Shown: positions 1 to 14,501, counted from the stretch's first letter. The stretch is 64,000 nt of DNA from Colletotrichum lupini (GCF_023278565.1 NC_064672.1:3100001-3164000), one strand, 5' to 3'. Notes: generated by a model from the sequence alone, not told the origin. Program-made: numbers and translations.

Positions 1-1910
<1,910 letters not shown>

Positions 1911-2705
1911 ATGGCTTCTGTGGACCTGACTCGACGAGACGTAAACGTACTTGACAAGATCAAGGACCCCGAATCCGATCCTTCGGCGAACGTCCTCCTC
2001 GACCCATCCCTGCCCCGGGATCCTCACATCGCTGATGCCGCTGTCTACGAGCGAGTGATACAGAAGGAGCGTGAGATCATCATGTCCATGCAACAGCTCG
2101 AACTTCAATTGGCAGGATTGCGGCCGAGAACTGTATCTGAACCAGTGCAAGAGTACAAAGGACTTCTCTCGAAGCTGGACGACTTCATCGAAGCGTACCC
2201 CAACTATGCCAGCGCGAGGAACAACCGCGTACAAGCGCTGAGGCGGCTGTACGGAGACACGATGCTGTTGGCGGGAGCACCACCAACGTCGCAGCGACTC
2301 GTACAGGCGCCCGAAAGCGCCGAGTTGATCCGGTACTCAAAGCTCGCCCTGGAAGATAGTGAAAAGTCTATTTCCCTCTTGACGCCGCGTACAATGTTCG
2401 GCGCCATGTCGCCTCAGGCAGCCAAGACCCTATCGCTAGCATACACGCAGCGCGCCGCCATCTACCACATGACTGCCAAGCTCGTAGAGGAGCACAGCGT
2501 AAAGGTCGCGGAAGGGAGGCGAGAAGCCAGCTGGACGAAGCTTGTGTTCGAGGAGGCGGCGTCTCGTGACTTTGCCTATGGCGGAAGGTACGGCAACGAG
2601 ATCGCTAAGGGTCTGGCAGTGAGCACGAATCCCACGGCGAAGCTGTGCGGGCAGATGGTCCGGGAGGCGATGAAGAAGGAGTATGGGCCATCCTACGGCG
2701 AGTAA
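1911..2705 (+). CDS. TTC36: TTC36-type tetratricopeptide repeat protein
   Basis: A single-exon 264-aa protein. I assign it to the TTC36 family on three blocks in the same order as the animal protein: an N-terminal segment at about residues 24-37 (DPSANVLLDPSLPRD), a TPR helix pair around 97-118 (YPNYASARNNRVQALRRLYGD region), and a C-terminal TPR-like block at 219-254 containing RDFAYGGRYGNEIAK and NPTAKLCGQMVREAM. The animal protein is about 190 aa; here an insertion of some 50 residues lies between the TPR blocks. Mammalian TTC36 is reported to bind HPPD and protect it from degradation. The fungal gene lies head-to-head with HPPD, so the same partnership is a reasonable inference but is not shown by sequence. 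The start has a good context (AAGATGGCT). It is convergent with NCE101, with 92 bp between the coding ends. Confidence 0.8.
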   Translation: MASVDLTRRDVNVLDKIKDPESDPSANVLLDPSLPRDPHIADAAVYERVIQKEREIIMSMQQLELQLAGLRPRTVSEPVQEYKGLLSKLDDFIEAYPNYASARNNRVQALRRLYGDTMLLAGAPPTSQRLVQAPESAELIRYSKLALEDSEKSISLLTPRTMFGAMSPQAAKTLSLAYTQRAAIYHMTAKLVEEHSVKVAEGRREASWTKLVFEEAASRDFAYGGRYGNEIAKGLAVSTNPTAKLCGQMVREAMKKEYGPSYGE

Positions 2706-2797
2706 GGGTGTATATAGTATCAACAAGTTGTAAATGTAAGCAAAGGCGGTTGAAGCGTCGCATCTCCTCCCTTGCCAATGGCTGTCACTATGAGTGC

Positions 2798-3037
2798 CTA
2801 TGCGGAAGCCTTGAGAAGCCCTAGACGTCTAGGTATCCGGTTGAGTTAGTCAGAGATCGTACCAGTGTACTGGTGATAGACACCGTACCTCTTCGCCGCC
2901 GCAATGGTCTCTTGTGTAGTCTTGCCCTTTTCCTTCTCCTCGCGATTGATTCTCGTCGCTGCGGCACCAAGTCCAATCACCAAGGCAAAGATGGGGTCCG
3001 CGACCTTGGAGATGATATACGCAGGTGGAGGAGCCAT
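2798..3037 (-). CDS. NCE101: Non-classical export protein 1 family (NCE101), two exons
   Basis: A small single-pass membrane protein. The core ISKVADPIFALVIGL followed by TRINREEKEKGKTTQETI fits the fungal NCE101 family, whose yeast member was found through export of proteins lacking a signal peptide; its molecular role is unclear. I place exon 1 at 3037-2889 and exon 2 at 2828-2798, with a 60-bp intron (donor GTACGG, branch GACTAAC, acceptor CTAG). Splicing gives 59 residues ending KRRLGLLKASA, and the RRxGL ending is what I expect for the family. Reading through the intron instead gives 63 residues ending in YHQYTGTISD (stop at 2846). The gene diverges from RPL27 across 443 bp. Confidence 0.8.
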
Positions 3038-3334
3038 GGTGTGTGTTTGCGTATTGTCGTCGTCGTCGCGGGAGGTCGCGTCGTTCGTGGGGCGTGGTAA
3101 AGCTAGGCTGTTGTTGAAATGGATCGGAGGAAGTTCGCGATGAGCTCCGTGGCCAGCTTGGGAAGTGGAGCAGACTGAGCGCCGTACGGGCACGGTACCT
3201 GGGTACCAGTGGCCCGTCCAGTAGAGCTCCAGCGCGGACGCTGGTCAGTGGAAGCGTCCTTCCATTGCCAACGGCCCCCACTTGCAGCACCACCCACCAC
3301 CAGTGATTCGCCTATTCCCCAGTGAAATTTCGAC

Positions 3335-3340
3335 CACGTG
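3335..3340. promoter_or_regulatory. CACGTG E-box in the NCE101/RPL27 shared promoter
   Basis: The palindrome CACGTG sits in the context CCACGTGACC, 141 bp upstream of the RPL27 ATG and 298 bp upstream of the NCE101 ATG. CACGTGAC is the kind of site bound by Cbf1/Pho4-class bHLH proteins, and Cbf1 takes part in ribosomal protein gene control in some yeasts. Function here is inferred from position. Confidence 0.35.
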
Positions 3341-3480
3341 ACCGGGCACATGCTTAGGTCCCTCCCTCCCACGGATCAATTTTGAAATTTCCTCTAGGTT
3401 ATCAAATCCAGGATCTCACGTCGCAGCAACTTTCACCAACCGCCCAGTACGCCCAGCACCCACCGACAGCGCAGGTCAAA

Positions 3481-4386
3481 ATGAAGTTCCTCAAGGTCGG
3501 CAGAGTCGCCATCATCACCCACGGCCGTTACGCCGGCAAGAAGGTACGATTATATACGAAAATTCTCGAGAAAGCCTACCCCGTCGCAGTACTATTTTCA
3601 ACCCCGACTTCGCGAGAAGGAGGGGCGCGGATGAAGGTCACCCAACATCGATGTCGAGGAGTGTGAAAGTGTTTGGCCAGGGAACTATGGGAAGGAAATT
3701 ATGGCGACGACTATACGAAACGATCCCGAATTGCGAAAAGAACAGGAGGAAACACCGGTCCGACCAAACACTTTTTACACTCTTCGAGCGTCCGATATTT
3801 TGGGTTGAGGGCATCCACGAAATTTACTGCGGAGGACAATGGTGGATTGTGTTGGGGCACTTGCCCACACGTACACATGCAATAATCCCGAGCGATTGCT
3901 AACGTTCCTCTCTGCAGGTCGTCATCATCCAGCCTGTCGACTCTGGCAACAAGGCTCACCCCTTCGGCCACGCCCTGGTCGCCGGCATCGAGCGCTACCC
4001 CTCCAAGATCACCCGCCGCATGTCCAAGACCCGCCAGGAGAAGCGCAACAAGATCAAGCCCTTCGTCAAGCTTGTCAACTACAACCACTTGATGCCCACC
4101 CGCTACACTCTCGAGCTCGAGGGCCTCAAGGGCGTCGTCAGCAACGACACCTTCAAGGAGGTCACCCAGCGTGAGGATGCCAAGAAGCAGGTGAAGAAGG
4201 TTCTGGAGGAGCGTTACACGAGCGGAAAGAACAGATGGTTCTTCACGCCTCTGAGTATGTCACTCTCTCTCCTCACATCCAACGTTTGCCATCTTTCCTC
4301 CGGGGGCTCCCTTCCCCGCGAGGCAGAGGCTATGCGTCGGCTACTGGCAATTCGTACATGTACTAATACCAAGCACAGGATTTTAA
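3481..4386 (+). CDS. RPL27: 60S ribosomal protein L27 (eL27), three exons
   Basis: A component of the large cytoplasmic ribosomal subunit. The exons are 3481-3543, 3918-4254 and 4379-4386. They encode exactly 135 residues, the usual eL27 length: [21 protein letters not shown] (KOW motif), then [10 protein letters not shown], the basic core [32 protein letters not shown], and the end WFFTPLRF. Intron 1 (374 bp, GTACGA..GCAG) is long for this genome, as is common in fungal ribosomal protein genes. Intron 2 (124 bp) has a TACTAAT branch site 10 bp before its AG. The last exon contributes only the final two and two-thirds codons, so the stop is easy to miss. An in-frame ATG at 3382 would add 33 residues but is rejected because the family begins at this methionine. 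Confidence 0.96.
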
Positions 4387-5593
4387 AGGACAAACCGTTT
4401 TCTGCAATCGTAACAGGTCGGGGAGTTGGGCTGGCTTGTAAAGAGCATCAATTGGCATCTGAGGTCCTCGGTTTAAGGGCTCCCAATGAGAAACCATTGA
4501 AATCCAAGACGTTTGCCCTGTGATACCTCAACAAACTGGAAAAAATGCCGCCGCGCTGCTGCTGTGACCGGAAGAGTGATAGACACAAAAGAAGTGAGAG
4601 TAAAAAGGGGTCAAGGGTCTATGATGACTGATGGGTATGATTCAGCCCTCGGCCGTGGGATGGCCATGATCAATGGAACATGAAATAAGCAAGTCAAACC
4701 AACTTTTCCAGCCAAATCGAGTCGTGATAGTTGCTATGGTCCCTACCTAGTTATGCTGAGTGCTTTCAATTTCATGTCATCAACACTCGGCAGCCCACCG
4801 GCTCAGTTGCGGTGCGACCCACATAACTTGTTGCACAAAATATTGTAACCCACCCACACAACCCTCTATTACAAGCCAAGACCGAATTGCTGAAACCACG
4901 GCTCACGTTAGATGTTGAGACCATCGCCGTTTAGATTGAGCGCTCTTGTAGTGTGATAATGGTGACTGATTCGACGATGGCCAGCTGATGTTGTTATCTG
5001 GCCTGATGCATCATAATTGCTGAGGGTGACAGCTATAAGCTAGAAACACTCTTACTGGCCGAAGCTTCTTTTCCATTCGCGAACTCAAGTTTGGCATGCC
5101 TAGTAAGTGGTCTCAAGTGAGCCGAGTCGATTTGTGTTTCTACACCATTGGCATCCAAGTTTCGAACCCCGCGCACATCGCCTCATGTCACCGGTCATTT
5201 CGTTGCGGAATACCGCCGTTCTTTGCTTTAAGCTTTGTGTATCATTGCGTACGTACATGTCTATATCCTCCTCCGTCTAGAGTACATCAGATTAGAACTT
5301 CATGATGCAAGCTATGCAACCTGGTCCCTTTTGCGCTCTGCGCCGTTGCTCTATAGCTGTACACGGGTGTAACTCCCCAGTCAAACAAAAGTCGGTTCCG
5401 TTTTCCGGATTAAAAAAGGAAGAAAAAGAAAAAAAAAGGTCAACAGTGAACATGGGTGAAAGGAAGTTCGTAATATGTACTCAGAACAGGGTAATCGTCG
5501 CGTAGAGAGAGTTTGGTATCATCACATCTCTACGCCCACAAATAGGAAAATAACAGGCCAAAGAAAAGATGCTATCGCCTTCTATCCTATAAC
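4387..5593. other. Convergent intergenic region, no gene seen
   Basis: This holds the 3' regions of RPL27 (plus) and the transporter (minus). Only short frames without recognisable content occur. It includes an A-rich stretch near 5410-5440. Confidence 0.5.
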
Positions 5594-6985
5594 CTATGCC
5601 CTGCTGCTGCCGAAGTGGCTGTTGACCTCGTTGATGAGGTTGTGGGGGTCGTACTCGGGAGCGTACGTCGGTGCCAGGCCGCCAAGCATGGTGAAGAGCA
5701 CGAAGGCGGAGAACACAATGATGGTAAGCTTGCGAAGAATCGGCTTGCGCTGGCCGAACTCGGCCCACTGGCGACCGCCCTCACCCATGTAGCCCTTGAT
5801 CTGCTCAAAGCCGAGCTTGTAGTAGACCATGCCACCGAGGGCGATGCTGTATCCGAAGAACTGGAGACCAGAGACCTGGGTGCCCCAAATGGCCATGGAG
5901 GCGGCAACCAGCATGACGTCCTTGAGGACACCGCAGAGAGTCAGGACCAGGGAAGAGGTCTTGCCGATCTGAAGATAGTGTTAGTAACGGTGATTGGGAG
6001 ATCTTGAAGGCATCAAAACTTACCAAAAAGACGACAGAGACGTTCAGCAGAAAGGCGCAGAGACCGTTCAAGAAGAAAGTGAAGAGGCCAACGTTGTACA
6101 CCTGGTCCATGGTGACCTTGGGAATCTCCCAAATGAGAGCAACAGCCAAGTTCATGACAGCGCAGATAGGAGCGAAGTAGTAGACGGAAACCAGGGGGTC
6201 CATCTTGTAGTCGGCAGAGCTGAGCAGGCGCTGGACCATGGTCAAACGCAGGGCCTCGAAGATGACACCACCGATCTGGAAGATGACACCAATCCAGACG
6301 AACTTGATCTCGCCAATGGAAGCAATGATGACACCAACGACGATAACGGAGACGTTCAGGAAGACCTTTAGGTTGGGCGTGGAGACACCAAGGGCCCATC
6401 CAGAGAGGAGGACAGCGACGGGGGTCGTAGCCTTGAGCATCTGGATGAAAGCAACCGAGAGGTACAGGTAGGTCAAGTTACCGCAGATCAAGCTCAAGCT
6501 GAAGAAGACACCAATAGGCACAATGGCACGCACGTAGACACGGCCAGTCATTTTGACCGACTTGCGTCCGTCGAGAACGTGAGTCCAGCGAGCGAGGATC
6601 TGGGTCATGATGGTCGCGAAAGTCAAGTGGTAGGTCGTCAGAATAACCGGGTAGCCTGTGGTTAATTAGCATCCTGCCTAGAGCTCCAAGCTATCGTCTC
6701 GATCGGCTTACGGAAGTTGAGGGTGTCGAGAATCCATTTGTTGAACAAAATGACGGATGAGGACAGCGAGATCCAGACACTGCGAGAGGATTGGGTCAGC
6801 CAACTTTCGCAACAGCGAAAAATCGAGGTTCTAGTTTCTTACATGACGTAGAGAGCGGGATGGATCTGAGGACCCTTGGATTGAGGAGACGACTTCTCGG
6901 CGTCCTGGTTCGTGGTAGGCAGGATAGAGCCGTTCTCTCCACGAGGAACCTCGCCTGAAACGCGCGTCTTCTCGTCGGCACCCAT
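5594..6985 (-). CDS. Triose-phosphate translocator/SLC35-type membrane transporter, four exons
   Basis: A drug/metabolite-transporter superfamily protein of 405 residues, probably an antiporter of phosphorylated or nucleotide-linked sugars in the Golgi or ER; the substrate cannot be read from sequence. The exons on the minus strand are 6985-6843, 6779-6712, 6655-6024 and 5968-5594, all with GT-AG introns of 55-63 bp and consistent phase. A hydrophilic N-tail of about 45 residues is followed by about ten hydrophobic segments, starting at YVIVWISLSSSVILFNKWIL. Family hallmarks include FNKWIL, RYPVILTTYH, and SLICGNLTYLYLSVAFIQMLKA ahead of a TPVAV turn. The C-tail is short and polar. Many filamentous fungi carry close relatives annotated only as DUF250 or phosphate-translocator-like. 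A pyrimidine-rich promoter (on the coding strand) extends to about 7.6 kb. Confidence 0.9.
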
Positions 6986-9900
6986 GGTGACGGTTTGGTG
7001 TGCGGAATGGGGAAAAGGGTGTAGGGGACGAGTGGTTGAGGTAGGCGGAGGATTGATTGAGGTCGTCGGTAGCGGCGGTTGATGTTGATGTAGGAGCAAG
7101 TTGATACAGCTCGGGAGCAAAAAAAGACGAGACGCGCAAAAACGAGAGCGAGCGAGTGGACGGGACGGCCAAGCAACTCGTTAAAGGTGTCGTGGGGTAG
7201 GCGACAGGTGCTTTAACAGTATGCAATGGGGGGTCCCAAAGTTAGACGTTAACGGACACCTGTGGTGGTACTTGAGCCGGTTCAAACCTTGGAATGGGGC
7301 TGAGCACGGCTTTCTGAATCTGTAACTTGTGGTGAAGGAAGAGGGAGAATCGAAAGAAAAAGCCGAAAGCAGGAAGCTTTTGACAACCACGACCTTACAG
7401 GAACAGTTTAATAGAGGTCTGGAAAAAGAGGACAGCTGCTGCTTGCAGGGTGATGGAAAGGGAAAGGGGAAGAAGGAAGGGAAAAAAGAGGAAGGGGGGT
7501 GGGTAGGCGAGGTTGTAGTGCAGCAAAGATATGGATGCCCCCCGGCAATTAGCAGCGATGGGCGTGAGAGAAAAAAAATCGATTTCTTCGTCTGTTGTGT
7601 ATTCGTAGGTATTTCCCGCCCCTCTCTCTCTTTCCTTTGCCTTTTCCTTTCCCTTCTCTATGGTGTGTTTACCGCATACTGTGTGGCAGGTACGTGTGTA
7701 GTTGCGTAGGTACCCTCTCTCTCCTTGCTCCTGCTCTTGTTCTGGAAATTGAGGTTCACGTTGACGCGATCAAGCCCGCCCAATCCAGGATCCGGCAGGC
7801 GATGTACAGTCACGGATACTTGGTAGAGTGGAGCTTTCTACCCGCCAGCAGGTGTTGGCACCTTGGCCGGAGCGCAGCCCGCATGTACCTGGTACAGGAA
7901 GACGACACCCAGGTCCCACTCTGCAACTGTGAGGGAGAGAGCAGGATGGAGGGGGCCACTTGTCCAGACAGAGACTCCAGACTCCCAGCGTCGGCCGTGG
8001 CAAGCGTGGGTGCGACTGCGTGGTACGCCACCCTCTCAGGGGCTCCGATGGGACTAATATTAGTGCTGCCAATCTTGGATAGGGGCCGCAAATCAAGCTC
8101 TGCCCGCTCACCCACGTTCTGGTCCTTGGCATCTCACCAACGACGTGACTAAGGCAAGGTACCACGGCACCTGGCTCCTCTCTTTTTCTCACCTCAGAAC
8201 CTTGAAGTATTACAGTGGGTGAGGCTTGACTCTTGAGCAGGTCGGACGACGGCGATGGCGCTGCAGATAGAGTTAGGAAGGTCGTTTCTGCCATGGCTCA
8301 GCATAGCAAGAGCTATGAAGATCAATCGAGTCTTGGTACCAGACCTGAGAAGCGATACTTGACTCTTGTCAATGAACCCTCATGAAAGTGATCCGCTTCC
8401 TATGGATACCTTCAAAAGCACTACAACAACCTAGTCCTAATGGGACTCGAGAGCGGTATATTGTGGCAGGCACTCGATATTACATTGGACTGCATCTCAT
8501 GCAGCTCTTGTCCCCTTGGCCGATATGTACATGTAGCCGTACCTTGCAGCCAATCCGGCCGTTTACAGATCCAGTACTCCGCACCATCACTAACATTATC
8601 CATACGTGCTATTCAACCCCCATGGTGCTAGGTATTCGCTGCTGTGCTAGGCGAAAAGAGGCTCTTACTGTTGGTTAAGAGAATTGGATGATTGCTCCGA
8701 AAGGGGGGCCAAGCCACCCCGGCCTCGCCTCAGTCTTGCAGTCTCACACATCGGGCCTTGACCTTACAGCCGCAGCTAAGGCAGGTCTCGGTCAGGTCTT
8801 GTCACCAGGGTCCAAATGACATCTCAATGCGTTTGTCACTTGTGGCCGTAGGCTGTAGCATAGTTATCGTCAAGTCTATCTTTAAGGCCATGGTCTCTGG
8901 CCATGTGGTAAACTAGGCCACCTCTAAACTCTGGAACTGGCACGCATTCTTAGAGCCGGTAACCGTGGGGTATACATACTGCCCTATATGACTATATGAC
9001 TATATTTGGTGACATGAGCTGTGTATCTGAGATCTAGACGCACTATCTCTCAACGCTGCAATTTAAACTGGTCTTAAAAATAAGCTAGAAGCCGCAGGAG
9101 AAAAGAAGAAAAGAAACTTGCTTCCCTTGGAGGGAGGCTCATGCATTAGCACCATCCATACCTTAGCAAAAGTAAAGTAGTCCATACTGCTTCTGTCCGT
9201 CTTCTACGGCGAGCACTAACTTGTTGCTCTAACAAGATGGCATCATTCCTACTATGGGCACCTTCCTCGGCTGTAATTAATGTCAGACTCGCGCTTGCTT
9301 TACTGGTTACATACCCTTCTCGAACACGTGCGGACGCGGTTCAACACCCCATCATCCTGCCTTCCGTCACTATCCGTATCAGTCGGTGCTTCCTTCTCGC
9401 GAGGTGCCACGCTGCCTTCCAGGTTTGCGCGGGTAAGACCGCTTCGGATGGGATGCCGCCTGTAGTCGCACCTTCCATGTCACTTGCGTTTTCACATCTC
9501 CAAGTCTCAGACCCCCAAGACGTTGTCTTCTCTTCCCGAGTCCTTCACCCTGTGAGGGACCTTGACACCTGGACTATCGCGCTCTATACGAACAAGGTCC
9601 CCGAGACACCCGGCCAAGTTTGTCGCTTGTACTCTGTACATGCAACTCAGCCATTCCCGTTTCCTATCATCTGCATTCAAGTTGACTGCCCTTTCATCCC
9701 ACGAGTCGCGAGCTGGTGGGACCCTAGGATTTTTCACTTGCGGATACCTTACCCAACCTAGACTTTGGATTGTCCTACGACTGACAAGCACAGCCCTCGC
9801 TCTTGTTCACGGCTCTTGTTCTCGTCGCCTCCAAGGACCGAATCCGTCGACGTGTCGCTCATCAGTGCGCCAAATTGGTGATGAATTGTTCCGGAAAGCG

Positions 9901-12900
9901 GAATCCGGGACGTGGGTGCTGGTCCCTGGGTCGCGGCTCCAAGCTGCCCCCTGGTCCTCCCATCGCCCTACTCTGAAAGATGGGACGCCATCTTCGCCAT
10001 GCCACGCCTTGAGGCGCCTTTCGGGTTTACTCGGACAGATGGCAGATCGTGGACACCGGCTGCTCGGGTCCTTTGTGTGTTCGGGAGGCTGAAGCCTGCT
10101 CGCCTCACGTCCTTCATGCTTTCGGACATCATCTCTCGGCCCCGAAGAGTTCATTCCAACTTCTGCGTCTAGCCAGGTCTCACTTCAGCCTTACTCATCC
10201 TGCCTCTTGCGTGGCTGCCACACTCGCCGTACCAAATCCTTCCTCAGTACGACTATGTCCAAACTCAACGGTGACGAGTGCCGTGTGGCATGTAGCAAGT
10301 GGCATGTGGAACGACAATTCAGATACCGGAGCCGACAACTAAGCCTCGACTCAACACGCCGCTTCTGCAAAACCAAACCATCGATACGTGGTACACTCAG
10401 AAAGCTTCGAGTTTGTGTTTGCGACAAGGCTGCGACTTTTCATCTTGGAAAGGCTGACATAGCTGGGGATTGTCAATCTCTCATTGGGTCCGTCCGTCTG
10501 GATCTATTTAATGGGACATGCATCTTGTCTTGCATCTCCTTGATGTTGCTATTTGTGTTTTTTGGTCGCAGGGTTGCAGCTTGCTGTCCTACATTAACCC
10601 GTGACCTGTGTATACAGCACCAGGTATCCGAATGTTCATCAGACGAAAGTATTTACCTCCGGGCCGCTCGATGCTACACATTCGTACTCGCTCGACGAGT
10701 GAGTGATCACAGCCTCGATACCAAGCATTCTGTCAGCCAAAGTCTCCGCTGCAATTCTCCAGCTGGGGCTGCTGTTATTAGAAACTCAGTGTTTGGAGTG
10801 CTTCCCTGAATCGGCGGCTGATCAATTCGACATTCATGCGGTGCCCCGAAACTGGCCAGGCTGATCTACAAGAGGCCCAGTTTGTCTGTTTCAGAATGTT
10901 GATGAGATGGGTCCCGTACCCCTGTGCCGGCTGCCGGGCAGGCATTCCAGCAAATGTCTTGTTCGGGGGAGAGGCCGTCTTTCGATACTGGAGTACGGAG
11001 TACGGAGTATGGAGGTGGTGCTGGGGACGACACGCGTGCTCTAATCCACGCACACAGAGATGCCTGCCAAATGGACCACTTGCCAACTGACGGACCGATG
11101 GTCAACATTTGGTGATCGACTTTCACAGCCTCCTTTGCTGCTCCGCAAATGAGAGGCAGGGGCAATCCCACATTGGGATGGAAACGTCAATCGCCAACAA
11201 CCAAAGCTGGCAAGGGATCCAGAACGACGTCTGTTTGTAACAACTACCGACGGATCGAAATTAAGTCGTGATGCTCCATCAACAGTCCAACGCGGACCCA
11301 GCGGTGACGACAACAGATCAGGAGTGAAGAGAGAGCACGGGGAGATTTCCCAGATTGCTAGATGTTCATACGGTGGCACCTGGCCCGAGTGCCACCTGTC
11401 TCCCAGTCCCTTGCACCGTTTTGCCCTGGCTCATCTTATTTCCTTAGCACACAAAGCACAACGAGCTCGCTGGCTCCGTGGGGGCAGCACGGGCATTGGC
11501 AAGGCGAGAAGAAATAAGAAAGACCAACTTCAAATCTCTTGAGACGACGATCGCTGAGTGAAAGGCGAGATGCAGACCACCTCGCACCAGCGCGGGAAAC
11601 AACGATATCCCTGCTCGCATCTTGATTGGCGATGCACGAAGTTGATGAAAATGAGCAGATGGAACATGGGCTTTTGCAAGCAGGCGATTGGAGCGCCCCA
11701 TCCCGCTAGGATAAAGTGCGGGTAGAGGCGACGGGACACTGGATCACAAAACTGTTGGCGTCCCTTTTCGGCTTGTCTCACTGGCGCAGAAGCAAAAGCA
11801 GCTTGAGGCGCGCCGGCATGAACGTGGTCCAAAACGTCGACGAATATCACGTTTCGGCTCTTTGTACTTATTCGTACGGAGCAAAGGTACGGTTGGGTAT
11901 CTGTCTGCGACTCAGGCTCGGCCTTGGACGCGTACCCGACTCATGGAGAACCGCCGAGTTGTCGCCAGGCCGAAACGATTCACAACAAGCCCTGGTGTCA
12001 TTGCTGCTGTGCGGGACAACAAATTGAACAAATTGAGGCAAGTTTGTTTTGCTGCTTTGCATGACGGCTTCTTGACGAGCTGCAGCGTGCCCACGGAGGT
12101 GGGATTGCGCTCATTTTATGAGATTACACTGAGCAGGGTTCCGTTATCGAAGACATCGCAACTCGGCTTAGGGCTCTCCAATCTAGACAATCTCAGAGAA
12201 GGCGGGCTGCAACAGGTCCAGACTACCCTACCTTAGGCGCCCCGTACTTCATGTCACCATGGAGGCTCTGTAGCACGCGAATCAAACCACAGAGAAACGT
12301 GGTCGACCATCTGGCTAATGTCCGAGAGATAGCCAAGATGAGTCGAATCCTTCCCCGGCCAACCATACCAACTTGGTTGGTCAAACCCCACGGTCCACGG
12401 AAGGATGACAATGTGGCGGGAGCGGCAGCGGCAGCGGCAACGGTAGGTACACAGACGCACACGAAAACAATGACAGGTGAAGGCTTGAAGCCCCCCAAGT
12501 CTGAGAGTTTGAGCGAAATGACGGACGGCAGCTGCCCGACTGGGAAATGGAGGCGAAAACAACGTGTGAATGCAGATTGACAGTGGGTTTTGAGTCGAAT
12601 TATCAAAATTATTAGCGCAAGCCACATCGAAGGTCCAACCCACTTCCGAATGGCGGAGAGATTGGCACGCCACGCCAGCATCTGCCATCCGGGAACTGGC
12701 AGTTCACGGGTCAGAGAAGCGCCGCTCATTGCCAGGACGGTACAATATGGATTCAGCCAAACGCCTCTTTGGGCAACGACCGAAGTTGTCCAAGACTAGG
12801 AGTTCAGAGCAACAACGAGTTAGCCCGAAGAGGATCGTGAACTTCAGGAGCCAGCATAGGATCTGCGTTGCCGGGAGTCCGGGACAGGGTAAGGAGCGGC

Positions 12901-13705
12901 AGCGGGCAGCAAAGCCAGCACCAACAGCGTCCGGCAAACTGATGGGCAATTGACCATTCGGAAGCGTTGCTTTGACGGCAGGGCCAGGGACCCTGCAGAG
13001 GACGAGAGAGAGGCACATATGGTTGCTGTCGATGCCCTTGGGCCTTTCTGATCCATCTGTTCTGGTTTGCCGGCAGCTGATGAAGGTGCAGCATCTCGAC
13101 GGAACCAACGCACTGTATCCCCGACGGGAGGCGGTCAACAAGAGACGTGCAGATAGGTTACCCTTGCCTTGGCGGTCTGTCACCGTCTACTGCGGTAGTG
13201 TGTGAAAAGGTGGGTGGGTGTTCACTGGTGGGTGCTGCGGCGCGCGAACGGTGCGTCGAGGCCGAATTAGACTGGAGATTTTCATCAATCAGAATGAGGA
13301 GCAGCAGCCGTGAGGTGTGTGTTTCCGAGTTTCGCGACAACCTTTCTACGACTACGGGTACGCTCGACATAGATTCGAGATTGGGTTGTGAACCTTGCGG
13401 GCCCTTCCCTGTGCCTGTCTGTCGTTGATTACACTACGGACGATCTGCATGTTTGAAAGTCAATCTCTTTGAGGTGTCAAATTGGTAGGGTGACTTGGCT
13501 AATAAGTCTGTCGCAGTCTGCTATGCTTCTTCCCGTCATGCCCGCCCGCCTGTATCCTTTGTTGTTACTTTGTTATGAGTCTCTGCCCGCTGCTAGTATC
13601 CATACTTACTTGTGTCTATGATGGAGGGGTTGCAACTTGCGGACCTATTGAGGGTGGATCATGAACTGTTCCTCTTGGGTTCTTCTACGGCCAAACACCA
13701 ACCCC
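6986..13705. other. Gene-free stretch upstream of the transporter
   Basis: About 6.7 kb. The first 700 bp are purine-rich on this strand (pyrimidine-rich for the transporter) and look like its promoter. The rest has many small overlapping frames on both strands, the longest about 200 codons, with no family match, no consistent codon bias and no good splice chain. Two overlapping TACGGAGTA sites lie at 10994-11009. I see no RNA gene. Confidence 0.5.
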
Positions 13706-13707
13706 TA

Positions 13708-13759
13708 AGACTCCACCCCACACGACGGATCACCCCCTACGACAGATCACCCAATTCGG
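13708..13759 (+). repeat. Left terminal inverted repeat (52 bp perfect core)
   Basis: It matches the reverse complement of 14450-14501 base for base. Past the core, similarity continues for about 20 bp with differences that are mostly C/T and G/A (for example ATTCAGT here against ATTCAGC at the other end), as expected if RIP acted outside the core. Confidence 0.9.
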
Positions 13760-14449
13760 TACAATTCAGTCAAAAACCACTAATTCTACCTACTTCATTT
13801 TATAATATTACAAATATATAAAAAATACTTTTAGATACATAATATATAGTTTTCTTACTAAAATAATTTTTATAAATTATAATCTATTATGATAATCAAG
13901 ATATTATTAAGTTAAATATAACGTTTTTTACTATATAAAAATACGATTTCTAACTTTATGAAAAATAAATAAAGCTAAGTATTTTCAAATATTATAATTT
14001 TCCAAATATTTTTCTAAGCTTAAATATACTATTTTTAGCGTTATACTAATTACATAAGCTTAGAAAATTCAAGTTTTTATAAATACTACTTATTATAATA
14101 TAACTTAATATTTCTACATAATAATACTTATATTACTAATAAAAAGCTATTTATATAAGTTTAATTTAAATCTATTAAAAATAATTAACTTTAAAATTTT
14201 ATTTTTTCTAATAAATAAAAGAGTTATATAACATAGTATAATGTTAGTGTTTGTATAGAAATTACTAGTAAATACTAACATTAAGAAGCATATTTTAAAT
14301 CTAATATTATTATATAATATAATGTAAAATAATTTTTTTAAAATATTTTTCTATACTAAATATATTTCTTTATAGCTTGTGTATTTCTTAAAATATTTAT
14401 TTTTTAATTATTCATATATATATGGAATAGCGGTTTTGGCTGAATCTGG

Positions 14450-14501
14450 CCGAATTGGGTGATCTGTCGTAGGGGGTGATCCGTCGTGTGGGGTGGAGTC
14501 T
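14450..14501 (-). repeat. Right terminal inverted repeat (52 bp perfect core)
   Basis: Read on the minus strand it begins AGACTCCACC and ends CCAATTCGG, identical to the left repeat at 13708-13759. It is followed outward by the flanking TA. Confidence 0.9.

Noticed and set aside
3382..3480. Upstream in-frame ATG that would extend L27 by 33 residues
   Set aside because: eL27 proteins begin at the MKFLKVGRV methionine and the three-exon model from there gives exactly 135 residues.
9237..9761. 174-codon plus-strand frame
   Set aside because: Low-complexity, no domain, no promoter or splice logic; typical chance frame in GC-balanced fungal DNA.
12223..12729. 168-codon minus-strand frame with an alanine run
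   Set aside because: Opposite-strand and other-phase frames are equally long, and I see no family resemblance.
13760..14449. Search for a transposase or CRISPR-like spacing in the A+T-rich interior
   Set aside because: No open frame of length and no regular repeat spacing; the block is best explained as a RIP-degraded transposon interior.
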